64,000 nt of DNA, taken from contig JAFEAV010000027.1 of NCBI GenBank assembly GCA_018266215.1, positions 1-64,000 of the forward strand. Direction: 5' to 3'. Under the pieces are notes generated by a model. That model saw only the letters and a list, made by a program, of their open reading frames with translations, did not search any database and was not told the DNA's origin. This DNA is from Cyanobacteria bacterium SZAS LIN-3 (GTDB lineage Bacteria > Cyanobacteriota > Vampirovibrionia > Obscuribacterales > Obscuribacteraceae). This document shows, one piece after another, positions 1-8,447 of the stretch; the stretch's first letter is position 1, and every line of letters begins with the position of its first letter. A program made the translations under genes and the position numbers.

Positions 1-186
1 GTTATAACTCAAATAGTGCTTATCAAGCTCGGCTTGTTGCTCGTTGCTGAGCATGATGATGGGACCGCTCCAGACATTGCTTATCTGAAGTGCATCCCCA
101 TCGTTGGACCGCGCGGCTCGATCGGTGCCACCAGATACGGAGGCACTTCCAGCTGACTGATGATTGAGAATTTTATCAAAAATCAT
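1..186 (-). CDS. N-terminal part of an unknown protein, cut by the window edge
   Basis: An open frame reads leftward from an ATG at 186 for 62 codons to the window edge without a stop. The translation begins MIFDKILNHQSAG and later reads LSNEQQAELDKHYLSYN at the edge, a hydrophilic, helix-compatible sequence with normal codon use. A GGGA element lies about 9 nt upstream of the ATG. No signal peptide or membrane segment is visible in this part and I do not recognise a family. The rest of the gene lies outside the window, so its length and function cannot be judged. Confidence 0.5.
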   Translation of the reverse strand, partial: MIFDKILNHQSAGSASVSGGTDRAARSNDGDALQISNVWSGPIIMLSNEQQAELDKHYLSYN

Positions 187-649
187 TTGATTTATCCCAC
201 ACAGATTGCGTCTATAACAATAGTAAGACAAAACACGGGCAGAGTTGTGGCGAAGTGCTTAAAAAACTCGGTGTTTAAAATCTTTTCTCGACTCGATTAC
301 CAAACAGGTCGCTCCCAGACCTACAAGGTATATAAACGTGACTCAGGCTGCCGTGTTTCCATAGATTCCGTTAAACACCAAAATCAAGAGGCGGTCAAGA
401 GTCTCCATATATCTCGCCCCATGCGTCCTGCATATCACTTCCCGGACATACCAGATGCGGTGCACGCAGGAGACAAGCGACGGATTCCCCGAAAGGATTC
501 CAGCGAATGACTCCAGCGAACGGTTCCAGCAAGAGATTCCAGCGGATATTGTCGTTGTGGGGGGACAATTTAATGCAAGAAGATATTAAACCCTCTTCAG
601 GTCGGGCAAAACGGGAGAAACACGAATGAAAGCGGGGGGGTTTCATTAA
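187..649. other. Non-coding stretch between divergent genes
   Basis: This 463 bp stretch separates the leftward partial gene from the rightward peptidase gene. Open frames here (for example 160-510 on the plus strand) have poor protein-like composition and no ribosome site. It should hold the promoters of both flanking genes. The only clear structure is the 13-bp tandem repeat at 484-548, listed separately. A G7 run at 633-639 lies about 10 nt upstream of the peptidase ATG and probably acts as its ribosome-binding region. Confidence 0.5.
484..548. repeat. 13-bp tandem direct repeat, four good copies plus one degenerate
   Basis: The core CCAGCG (CCAGCA in the third copy) occurs at 500, 513, 526 and 539, spaced exactly 13 bp apart. 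The fuller unit is roughly RTTCCAGCGAAYG. A degenerate fifth copy (ATTCCCCGAAAGG) precedes it at 484. The period is not a multiple of three, which argues against coding. It lies 100-165 bp upstream of the M48 peptidase gene. Function unknown; possibilities are an iteron-like protein-binding array or a neutral minisatellite. Confidence 0.6.
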
Positions 650-2644
650 ATGGCTGTTTTTCACGCCCAGAGTCCGTTCATGGCCAGGCTCAACGCACTC
701 TGCGAAAAGGTATCCCTCAGCGATGAAAAGTTTGAGGCGCTTTCACAGCAAGCGGAGAAAGAGCTGACCGAAAACCGCTCTCTCTACATGGGCAAGGTGA
801 TTGCCCTGGCACTTGTCGGCTATGCCTTTATTTTGGCAGTTGTGGCAGCGCTTCTGGCCCTGCTCTACTGGATGGTCAGTTTCCTTATCCACGCCCACGT
901 CCACGGCGGCGGCTATAAACTTTTGATACTGGTGCTGGTACCACTCTGGGTGATTGCCAAATCACTGTGGCTCAAAATGCCTGAACCAACCGGCATTCCC
1001 GTGACTCGCAAGGACTCGCCCGCACTCTTTGAATTGATTGATGAACTCTCCAAAAAGCTAAACACCAGGGTAGACAAAGTCATCCTCAACGATGACTATA
1101 ACGCCGCCGTGGTGCAGATTCCCAGACTGGGAGTACTGGGTTTCCACAAAAATATTTTGATGCTCGGACTGCCCCTGATGCTGTCGCAGAGACCCCTGCC
1201 CTTCAAGGCAATCCTGGCTCACGAGCTGGGTCACCTCTCGGGCAATCACAGCAAATCCAGCGCCTGGATCTACAATCTGCGCCGACGCTGGGGTCAGCTG
1301 CTCAACACAATCGGCGAGGCCGGTGACCACTTTTTCGCCCTCTTTCTCGTTTTCTTCAGCTGGTTCTCGCCCCGCTTCAGCGCTTATTCACTGGCTCTGG
1401 CCCGGGCCCATGAGCTCGAAGCCGACGCCGAAGCGGTAAAAATCGCCGGCGCCGACAACTTCAGCCACAGTATGCTGGCTCTGCCCATCTACGCCAAGTT
1501 TTACTACAAGGACTTCTGGCCCAGTGTCCACGAAGAAGTGAAAACCGCCCCCACGCCGCCGGAGGCCGTCTTTACCCGCTTACAGCAAAGCACGGCCTCA
1601 TTCAAGTCAGAGACGACGAGCCTGGAAGAGACTATTAGAGAAGCACTGGAAGAAAAAGGCTCCGGTACCGACACCCATCCGCCGCTCAGGGTCAGACTAT
1701 TGCAGGGCCATTTCCAACCCTATATCAAGCTGACCGAGCAAAACTCAGTCGACGCCGACGTCCTGGCCGAGGTGGGCCGACCAATTGCCACTCAAGAAAG
1801 TGCCGCCTATCAATACCTCGGCCCCGCAGTCCTCGAATCCACCCTGGCAACAATAACCGAAGACTGGCGCAAACAGAGAGAAGAAGCATGGCAACTGGGA
1901 TATGATCGTATGCAGGAGATGAAACAGGCCCTGCTCAAGCTGGAAGAGAAAGCAGCCGAGAAGGAACTGAGTCTGGAAGATCTGCGGGTGAGAGCCTATC
2001 TAATCTGCGAAACCGATAACGAAAAAGCCTGTACCGATGCCTATCTCCACATCCTGGAAAAATATCCCGAAGATGCCGGAGCGCAATACGGCGTCGGCAT
2101 GCTGCTGCTGGAAAAGGATTTCGATGCCGCCTTCGAGCATCTAAAGAAAGCGATTAAGAGCAGCAGCACTATCCTGGCCAAAGTCGCCCCGACTCTCCTG
2201 CCTTTGCTCAAGAGCCGCGGCCGCACAGGCGAGGCCGAAGCACTGGAAAACGATCTGAAAGAATATTACCGGGTAGCGGAGATGGCGCGTAAGGAGCGCA
2301 ACTCGGTCAGCGGCGACTCCCTGCTCGAACCACACGGCCTTAATCAAGACGAAATCGAATATCTGCAGGAAGTATTCCGAGCGCTGCCGACAATTAAAGA
2401 AGCTTACGCCGTGCGCAAGTTTGTCAAATACCTCCCCGACTGCCCCTACCTTGTGCTGGCCCTGGAAGTCAAACCCGAATCCAAAGGTTCTGACGCCGCC
2501 TTGGAAATTGCCGGACTGGCCAGAGCACTTGTGGATAACCTGCAATTGAGCTATGAATTTTGTGTCTCCACCTTCGACATGGGCACCGGCAAATTGAAGA
2601 GAAACATTCTGGCTGTCGAAGACTCGCTTATCTACCGCCAATAG
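650..2644 (+). CDS. M48-family membrane zinc metallopeptidase with C-terminal TPR region
   Basis: A 664-residue membrane metallopeptidase of the M48 (HtpX/Ste24-like) superfamily. Two hydrophobic segments near residues 50-80 and 88-105 should anchor it in the inner membrane. The zinc site HELGH is at residues 191-195 and the third ligand is in HELEAD at 254-259. Family members degrade misfolded or membrane proteins. The C-terminal third is helical with TPR-like sequence (YGVGMLLLEKDFDAAFEHL), which suggests partner binding; many bacterial M48 enzymes carry TPRs. The ATG follows a G-rich run. The Kelch-like lipoprotein gene starts 2 bp after its stop, so the two are probably co-transcribed. 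Substrate unknown. Confidence 0.88.
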   Translation: MAVFHAQSPFMARLNALCEKVSLSDEKFEALSQQAEKELTENRSLYMGKVIALALVGYAFILAVVAALLALLYWMVSFLIHAHVHGGGYKLLILVLVPLWVIAKSLWLKMPEPTGIPVTRKDSPALFELIDELSKKLNTRVDKVILNDDYNAAVVQIPRLGVLGFHKNILMLGLPLMLSQRPLPFKAILAHELGHLSGNHSKSSAWIYNLRRRWGQLLNTIGEAGDHFFALFLVFFSWFSPRFSAYSLALARAHELEADAEAVKIAGADNFSHSMLALPIYAKFYYKDFWPSVHEEVKTAPTPPEAVFTRLQQSTASFKSETTSLEETIREALEEKGSGTDTHPPLRVRLLQGHFQPYIKLTEQNSVDADVLAEVGRPIATQESAAYQYLGPAVLESTLATITEDWRKQREEAWQLGYDRMQEMKQALLKLEEKAAEKELSLEDLRVRAYLICETDNEKACTDAYLHILEKYPEDAGAQYGVGMLLLEKDFDAAFEHLKKAIKSSSTILAKVAPTLLPLLKSRGRTGEAEALENDLKEYYRVAEMARKERNSVSGDSLLEPHGLNQDEIEYLQEVFRALPTIKEAYAVRKFVKYLPDCPYLVLALEVKPESKGSDAALEIAGLARALVDNLQLSYEFCVSTFDMGTGKLKRNILAVEDSLIYRQ

Positions 2645-2646
2645 TA

Positions 2647-3594
2647 ATGAGAAAAATAATCGGCGTGCTGTGCGCCCTGAGCTTACTGACCGCCTGCGCC
2701 GGCAAGGGCTCGGCCCCGACGGGGGATAGAGGCATGGCGATCAATCCCGGCCGCCTGCGCATAACCGACGCAGCTGGCCGCCCCCAGCCGCCGACAATCC
2801 TGGAAACGCAATCCTGCGAAAAATTGCATGTAAGTCTGGACGGCCATGATCTGTCCGGCCATTCCCGCTTCTGCGAAGACCTGCAATTAACCAGACAACT
2901 GAGCGCTATGCTGAGCACCAAATTGGACGGGCAGTTCATCAAGCTGCCCTGGTCAAGGGGATCCGCCTATGTCGGCGGTTATTCGGCAATCACGGTGCCG
3001 GGCAGCCGGGGCACAATCTTCATCTGCGGCGGCGACGAGAGCCCCAACAACGTCCGTTTCAGCGCCGACAAAACCTGGCTTGTCGACCCCAACAGCGGAT
3101 CGAGCTGCGGGCCGACCATGCGCTGGCCGCGTAAAGGCGCCGTGCTCACCGCACTGTCCGACGGACGCATCTTGATTTGCGGCGGCCACTGGGGTGAGAA
3201 CGACAAAACAATTACACCGGAGCTGGAGGTTTATGACCCCGGGAACGAAACGATCAAAAGAGCGGGCTCGCTGACTGTGCCGAGGGACAGGGTAACAGCG
3301 GTAGAGCTGGCCAATAAAAAAATCCTGATAGTAGGCGGTGAAACACGCCCCCAGGCCGATCCTCCCCTGCCCCTGGGGCAGGCGCAAGCCGACGCCGAAC
3401 TGTACGATCCCCTGACCGGCAAATCAACACATCTGGGGCCCGTGAAAGCGCCGCAAGTAACAACCTGGACCGCCCCGGTCGGCCCCGACCGGGCTTTGAT
3501 TGCCGGCTACAGCCAGCTTGTCCCTGGGTCGCAAGCGCGGCTCGGCGAAACAGTGATAATTAACGCGGAGTTACCACCCACACCCAATCCGTGA
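2647..3594 (+). CDS. Secreted lipoprotein with Kelch-like repeats
   Basis: A 315-residue protein. MRKIIGVLCALSLLTAC is a lipoprotein signal peptide with lipobox LTAC and Cys17 as the probable lipidation site, which fixes the start at the ATG 2 bp after the peptidase stop although the frame stays open further upstream. The body has Kelch/galactose-oxidase-like strands: DGRILICGGH, KKILIVGGE and ELYDPLTGKS, spaced as successive beta-propeller blades. Such propellers usually bind proteins or sugars. No catalytic residues are recognised. The tight spacing to the M48 gene suggests a shared envelope function, which is inference. Confidence 0.75.
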   Translation: MRKIIGVLCALSLLTACAGKGSAPTGDRGMAINPGRLRITDAAGRPQPPTILETQSCEKLHVSLDGHDLSGHSRFCEDLQLTRQLSAMLSTKLDGQFIKLPWSRGSAYVGGYSAITVPGSRGTIFICGGDESPNNVRFSADKTWLVDPNSGSSCGPTMRWPRKGAVLTALSDGRILICGGHWGENDKTITPELEVYDPGNETIKRAGSLTVPRDRVTAVELANKKILIVGGETRPQADPPLPLGQAQADAELYDPLTGKSTHLGPVKAPQVTTWTAPVGPDRALIAGYSQLVPGSQARLGETVIINAELPPTPNP

Positions 3595-3649
3595 TAGTTT
3601 AGTGAAAGCTTGACTCATTTGCTTGATAAATTAAGCGATCGGATTTGAG

Positions 3650-4705
3650 ATGATTTCCTTCAATTTGAACGGCGTTCCCACCCTTTTCATCAAGGGGTTT
3701 ACGAGTGCTGACGCGGAACTCATGCTCAATTTCGTACGCGCCGCCAGCGCCAAAAACGGCCGCCCGGGCGAAGCCGACACCGTTCTCTTTATAGACACGC
3801 CAATCACCGCGCCCACGGTCGAGGCTGTTCACAGGCTCAAGCACGAAGGCTACCGCGTGGTGTTTCGCGATCATCACGGCATTGACGGCAAGCCGGTCAA
3901 TGATCGCGACGAAGAAGTGGCCAATGCCACCCAGCGTCTGCGCAAATTACTGGAAGAGGACTGCTTAATCACAGTGCGCCGCCTGCACCCGGCCTGCAGC
4001 ACCCTGGTCGGCATCGGTGAATTTGCCGACGCCACCGCCATCATCGCCGACCCTGATCCCGACGGTCTGACGGCCAGTATGAAAGCGGTGGGCATTTATT
4101 ATCCCGGGCTGGATGAAGACGCGGCCCTGCTCGACGGCGAACCGGCCTCACAGGTGACCGGCACAAGACTTTCCAGTCTTCTGGCCAAGGGTGTCACTAT
4201 TCTGCCCTCCTACGATTCTAAAAATCCGGAACGACGAGAGAAGGCCCTGGAAGATTTATTTAAAAAATGGGTGGCGGCCGTGCAGGGTGACGGCAAAGCC
4301 CTGCGCCGGCTGGAAGAAGGCGAAGTCGCCTATGACAGAGCCGTAAAAGAAGCCGAGGGACTGGCGGGCACAGCGCGCGAGGTGGCACCGGGGGTGGTGC
4401 TGGTCGATACGATTGACGCCGATCTCTATGATGTCGGCACCCTTCTCTCCGCCCTGGAGAAGATGCCTTCCTGCCGTATAACAGTGCTTCGCAAGGGCCT
4501 TGGTCCAATAGCCGCCGTGCACGGAGTGCAGTACTCACTGGCCGTTGCAAAATCGGCACAGGACGAAATCAATCTGCAATTATTGCTGCCGCAGGATGTC
4601 AAATCAGATCCCAAACAAGGCATCATTTCAAACGTTTCTTTCCTGCTGCATGTATCCGAAAATGTCTGGCAAGATGTAATCCTCCCCCGGCTCAAACAGG
4701 CCTGA
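3650..4705 (+). CDS. DHH-family phosphoesterase-like protein
   Basis: A 351-residue soluble protein. The signature RDHHGIDG near residue 75 and a second acidic motif DPDPDGLTASM near 127-137 match the DHH superfamily pattern, in which Asp/His residues bind two Mn2+ ions (RecJ, nanoRNase and pyrophosphatase relatives). The first DHH motif (LFID-like strand, here VLFIDTPI near residue 45) is also visible. A C-terminal DHHA1-type GGGH motif is not evident. It could be an oligonucleotide phosphodiesterase or a divergent relative; the substrate cannot be read from the sequence. It is a single gene with 55 bp to the upstream stop and a 265 bp gap downstream in which I saw no gene. Confidence 0.65.
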   Translation: MISFNLNGVPTLFIKGFTSADAELMLNFVRAASAKNGRPGEADTVLFIDTPITAPTVEAVHRLKHEGYRVVFRDHHGIDGKPVNDRDEEVANATQRLRKLLEEDCLITVRRLHPACSTLVGIGEFADATAIIADPDPDGLTASMKAVGIYYPGLDEDAALLDGEPASQVTGTRLSSLLAKGVTILPSYDSKNPERREKALEDLFKKWVAAVQGDGKALRRLEEGEVAYDRAVKEAEGLAGTAREVAPGVVLVDTIDADLYDVGTLLSALEKMPSCRITVLRKGLGPIAAVHGVQYSLAVAKSAQDEINLQLLLPQDVKSDPKQGIISNVSFLLHVSENVWQDVILPRLKQA

Positions 4706-4970
4706 AGCGGCGCCTGTTGGCGGGCAAGAAAAACCAACTTGCCAAGGGAAGAGGAAGGCTTGACTACCGCGCAGGTCAGGACCAGAGCAACTGACAACCC
4801 GCATAAAGCGCGCCAAAACGCCCGCACTGCGCCTCCTCACGCTATCCTCACACTGACCGAGAATAATCGAACGCTCTCATTACGCGCGTAGATTAAATAG
4901 AACCTTAGTTGTTGATAACTCTGGGGAAGGTGTTGCGCGCTAGAATGCCAGTCTTAGTAGTATTTGGTCT

Positions 4971-6542
4971 TTGACGCGCGTGGCTTTGGAAACATACAGA
5001 CCAGCATCTATTTTCAATTTGTCGCCGCGATTGGCTCGAAGGATCGCGGCCCTCTCCCTGGCCGTCGGCAGCCAGATTATCGCCATCGCCCCCGATGCCC
5101 GGGCCACAATGCCCCTGACCAAAACAACCCAACCGCCGCCGTCCTTTCAGAATCAGCCTCAATTCAAGGGCTCCCTGCCGCCCATAACCCTGCCCGACGC
5201 CTCCAAACAGAGCGCCGTCAGACGTCTGCGCGTGGAACTGGAAGAGGATCCTCGCCAGCTTTTCGGACCACCACCGGTAAATACCGGAGCGGCCGCCGGC
5301 GGCCCGGTAGCCGAGGGCGAGCAGGTGATGGAAGAAGTGGCCGACGGTGCCACACCGACTCGCATACGCCAGGTGCTCAATGAGGGCCTGGTGAACAGTC
5401 CGCGAGTCGCCGCTACCCGCGCCGATCTCGGCATTTCCAAATCTCTCTATGCCGCGGCCACGCAGATGCCCAACCCGGTTTTCTTCCGCGATGAAGCCTT
5501 CGGCGAAGGTGTGCGCCGCGTAGGTCCGCAGCAAACATTCGAGCCGCCGTGGAAACTGGCCTTTCGCTTACTGGCGGCCAAGCGCGAAGTGCAACAGACC
5601 AAGCTCACCATTCTCAATGTACTGTGGCAGTTCAGAAATGACGTGCGCCGCGCCTACACCGAAGTGGTGGTGGCACAGGAAACCTATCAAACTTTGATGG
5701 ACCTCTCCGAACTGGCGCACAAGCTGCTCTCGGTCACGCAAAAGCGCTTCCAGAGCGGTGCCGTACCGGAGTTGGACGTACTGAAAGCACGTCTGGCCGC
5801 CTCCCAGGCCGACATCGATTCGGCCCAGGGTAAGATGCGCGTGACCCGCGCCAGACAGCAATTGAATATCATCCTCGGTCGCTCATACAACGCTCCGATT
5901 TCGGCCACCAGACTGCCTTCCTTTGAAGGCAAAGAGCGCAGCGAATTGCTGCCCGACTATTCAGTCCCCTTCCCGCCTGTCAGCGACTTCATTACCGAAG
6001 CCTTCGAAAACCGCCTGGAGCTGCGCATCAACAAACAGGCACTCAAACTCAATAAAGCACAGCTGTACAACGCCTACGGCAATATGCTGCCCAATCCACA
6101 ATTTGCCTACGGCCAATCAACCAGTACAAACCTGCCGTCGGGTCCCAAACTGAACAGCCCATTTTTTACAGTGAACGCTGAAATGCCTCTCTTCACTTAC
6201 TCCCAGGGCGACATCGCGCGCCTGAAAGCAACGGAGCGACAATTGAAACTGCGCGACGCTGCCATCAAAAATCAAATCACCGCCGACGTCACCGCTGCCT
6301 ACAACACTCTTATGACGGCGCGCAACAGACTCAAGACCTACCAGGACCACGTGCTTGCCGATTCGGCCGAAGTAGCGCGTCTGGCCCGTCGCAGTTACGA
6401 AGTGGGACAGTCGGACATCAACGCCACCTTGCTGGCTCAGCAAGCCAACTTCCAGGTGCGCAGCGATTATCTCAACGCCGTGTCCAACTACCAATCAGCC
6501 ATGACCGATCTGGAACAATCAATCGGAGAACCGATCGAATAA
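4971..6542 (+). CDS. TolC-family outer-membrane efflux protein
   Basis: A 523-residue outer-membrane factor. The TTG start at 4971 gives a signal peptide (basic SPRLARR, hydrophobic core, cleavage near PDARA-T); an internal ATG at 5109 would lose it. A Pro-rich linker of about 60 residues is followed by two TolC repeats with the typical long helices: RRAYTEVVVAQETYQTL, LLSVTQKRFQSGAVPELDVL and, in the second repeat, ARRSYEVGQSDINATLLAQ. The motif QKRFxxGxxxxLDVL is diagnostic for OEP domains. TolC proteins form trimeric exit ducts for RND or ABC pumps; no pump is in this window. The next gene overlaps its stop by 1 nt, so the two are translationally coupled. Confidence 0.9.
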   Translation: MTRVALETYRPASIFNLSPRLARRIAALSLAVGSQIIAIAPDARATMPLTKTTQPPPSFQNQPQFKGSLPPITLPDASKQSAVRRLRVELEEDPRQLFGPPPVNTGAAAGGPVAEGEQVMEEVADGATPTRIRQVLNEGLVNSPRVAATRADLGISKSLYAAATQMPNPVFFRDEAFGEGVRRVGPQQTFEPPWKLAFRLLAAKREVQQTKLTILNVLWQFRNDVRRAYTEVVVAQETYQTLMDLSELAHKLLSVTQKRFQSGAVPELDVLKARLAASQADIDSAQGKMRVTRARQQLNIILGRSYNAPISATRLPSFEGKERSELLPDYSVPFPPVSDFITEAFENRLELRINKQALKLNKAQLYNAYGNMLPNPQFAYGQSTSTNLPSGPKLNSPFFTVNAEMPLFTYSQGDIARLKATERQLKLRDAAIKNQITADVTAAYNTLMTARNRLKTYQDHVLADSAEVARLARRSYEVGQSDINATLLAQQANFQVRSDYLNAVSNYQSAMTDLEQSIGEPIE

Positions 6543-7462
6543 TGAACAAGACCATGAACAAGCCGATGAAACAAACCCTCAACTTCGCCGCCTGCACTCT
6601 ACTGGCCCTGGCCACCGCCACAAGCGGCAGCGCCGCCCTGGCAGCCAATCTGCAATTCGCGCCGCAGCCCACCACCAATGGCGGTGCCATCTACGGCCGC
6701 ATCCCTTTGAACAAACTGGGCACACTCAGCCTCCCACGCGGAAGAGCAACATTCAAGTCACACACTGTTGAAATCAGCGCCGTAGCCGAGTATCAGTTTG
6801 AAAGACAGACGGTTTTGTCCGGACCGGTGCTCAAGTGTTCAGCCATTCAAACCGGCAAACAAACCGTCGTCAACGGCATCGCCTACTTCCAGGACGGCGA
6901 CTGGCTGCGCTATCTCGATAATACCGCCGCCGACAAAATCACCACCGCCGCAACCACCTATGAAGGTCAGATCACAGCGCTGAAAAAAGGCTTTGTGGAA
7001 ATCACCACCGGACAGCTTGTCACTAATGTCCCGACCGAACAAATACTCTCAATCACATCGCCCCGGGCCTACAATTTCAGCATGGTGGTCACGCCCTACC
7101 TGGCGGCGCCCGCGGGGGAACCACTCTCCGGCGACGCAGATCTGGTATCAATGAGACCGACCGCCGACGTGCTCTCGCTCACTGTCGTTAAGCGCGATCC
7201 GATCATGGCCGGAGATGGCGACATGAGCACCAAGAAACTGGTCGTGCTCGGCACCTTCCTTGCAGCGGCGCAGATCACCCAGTTTATTCCCATGGCCATT
7301 GTTTTCGGTCCACTGCGCAATCAACAAGTACAGCAGTACCACTCGCGCATGGCTAACTACTACAACCAGATTAATACTCAGTCTATTTACAATGCCAACG
7401 GCGGCTTGATCCCTATCACGCCGTATGCACCTGGCGCAATTCCCTCGGGCGGCGGCCTTTAG
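6542..7462 (+). CDS. Secreted protein of unknown function coupled to the TolC gene
   Basis: A 306-residue protein with an export signal (basic MNKPMKQT, core LALATATSGSAALA, cleavage near ALAA-N). Its ATG shares the last A of the TolC TAA stop, which indicates translational coupling. The body is beta-rich with a repeated small-domain flavour (FKSHTVEISAVAEYQF; QITALKKGFVEITTG) and a hydrophobic stretch around residues 230-255 (KKLVVLGTFLAAAQITQFIP), followed by a Tyr/Asn/Gln-rich tail. I do not recognise the family. Being locked to the TolC gene it may be an accessory factor or cargo of the same efflux route; that is inference from position. Confidence 0.6.
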   Translation: MNKTMNKPMKQTLNFAACTLLALATATSGSAALAANLQFAPQPTTNGGAIYGRIPLNKLGTLSLPRGRATFKSHTVEISAVAEYQFERQTVLSGPVLKCSAIQTGKQTVVNGIAYFQDGDWLRYLDNTAADKITTAATTYEGQITALKKGFVEITTGQLVTNVPTEQILSITSPRAYNFSMVVTPYLAAPAGEPLSGDADLVSMRPTADVLSLTVVKRDPIMAGDGDMSTKKLVVLGTFLAAAQITQFIPMAIVFGPLRNQQVQQYHSRMANYYNQINTQSIYNANGGLIPITPYAPGAIPSGGGL

Positions 7463-7505
7463 GCCTCTCCGCAGGTGCAAGGCCTCTCGTCCCAAGCTAC
7501 ATGAT

Positions 7506-8153
7506 TCAAGAGTCGGGTGAAAAGCAGGAGACTACTTTGCTGCCATTTTCCGATTCCAGCGGTATCGGAATCAGCACATCCACATGCTTGCGCAATTCTT
7601 TATATGGGACGAAATGTTGCTTGCGCAGTGCATCAACAAAAGCTTCAAGTGTCAGGCCCGGTACCCTGACCGTCTCAATCATATTGCGATTAAGTGAAAG
7701 AGCCAGGCGCAGGCGCACCAGAGCCGCAGAACATGCGGCAATTTCAGCTTCGTTGTACGGCTTAAAACGCGGCTTGATCAATAAGGCTACACGATCGCCA
7801 TCTTCGGCCGGTAGTGGAGCATACTCCTTGAGCCCTATGGCGTCGCCATGACGAAACCACAAATCCTGATAACGCAGGGCCTTTGCCGCATGATCAATTT
7901 TAGTCTTGCAGTAGCAGGAGACTTTCACCCGGACAATGGGATTGAGCCTGGAACCCTCAAAATTTAGATAATTGCTCAGCTCTTCGGCCTCAAGCTCGAG
8001 GACATCGTCATAGGGCTCCATGTCAAAAACCTGGGGCGGCAGCACTCGGGCGGGCTTCTGACTCAGGCCCGACTGACCTGAGCACACCGCGGAGGCCAGA
8101 GGCACCAGAGCGGCGGCTAATATTAAAGAGCAAAAAGGCCTGCTTCCCTTCAA
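7506..8153 (-). CDS. Secreted protein of unknown function
   Basis: A 215-residue protein with a clear signal peptide (MKGSRPFCSLILAAALVPLASA). The TTG start at 8153 is preceded by GGAG with 6 nt spacing. The mature part is mixed alpha/beta, with conserved-looking blocks RVKVSCYCKTKIDHA and RVALLIKPRFKPYNEAEI, and four cysteines, two of them as CYC. No catalytic motif is recognised. It is convergent with the TolC-partner gene (43 bp gap) and divergent from the operon at 8448. Confidence 0.6.
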   Translation of the reverse strand: MKGSRPFCSLILAAALVPLASAVCSGQSGLSQKPARVLPPQVFDMEPYDDVLELEAEELSNYLNFEGSRLNPIVRVKVSCYCKTKIDHAAKALRYQDLWFRHGDAIGLKEYAPLPAEDGDRVALLIKPRFKPYNEAEIAACSAALVRLRLALSLNRNMIETVRVPGLTLEAFVDALRKQHFVPYKELRKHVDVLIPIPLESENGSKVVSCFSPDS

Positions 8154-8280
8154 GTAACGCTCCTGAAATGCCCGGCCCCATAGTTTTGCCCAGTTTGCAC
8201 GACTTCACCGCACCAGCGGCTCAAGGGCTTCCCTATACAAAGACGTAAGTTTGACTAACATATCTCCTGGGCTCTTTCCC

Positions 8281-8310
8281 TTGACACTCGGATCCGGGCC
8301 CTGCTAACTT
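8281..8310 (+). promoter_or_regulatory. Candidate sigma-70 promoter for the TadE/TadG-like operon
   Basis: A perfect -35 hexamer TTGACA at 8281-8286 is followed after 18 bp by TAACTT at 8305-8310, a fair -10. It points rightward and lies about 138 bp upstream of the ATG at 8448. The 18-bp near-palindrome starting at 8323 would then sit at about +6, where a repressor could block elongation. Assigned by eye only. Confidence 0.4.
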
Positions 8311-8322
8311 AGAAATTAGCGC

Positions 8323-8340
8323 TCGGATAATATTGTCCGA
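8323..8340. promoter_or_regulatory. 18-bp near-perfect palindrome, possible operator
   Basis: The arms TCGGATAAT and ATTGTCCGA are reverse complements with one mismatch in nine positions and no spacer. The site lies 12 bp downstream of the candidate -10 element, between the divergent genes at 8153 and 8448. This position and the two-fold symmetry fit a dimeric repressor site, but no regulator in the window can be assigned to it. Confidence 0.4.
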
Positions 8341-8447
8341 ATTTACGCAATTTGACCACTGTCCTCTTTACCATTCAAACAGACATGTGCGCAAACGAGT
8401 ACTGGTATCACCTACGGTGCGCCAGCATTGCCTGATATGAGGTTTTT

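Noticed and set aside
160..510. Rightward open frame of 116 codons in the first non-coding stretch
   Set aside because: Its composition is not protein-like, it has no ribosome site, it overlaps the start of the better leftward frame ending at 186, and its end runs into the 13-bp repeat whose period disrupts any reading frame.
2141..2641. Leftward frames of 100-170 codons opposite the M48 and Kelch genes
   Set aside because: They are antisense shadows of strongly supported genes with high GC third positions; none carries a domain, signal or ribosome site.
4716..4743. Possible hairpin after the DHH gene
   Set aside because: Two short competing 5-6 bp stems with A-rich loops and no T-run; too weak to call a terminator.
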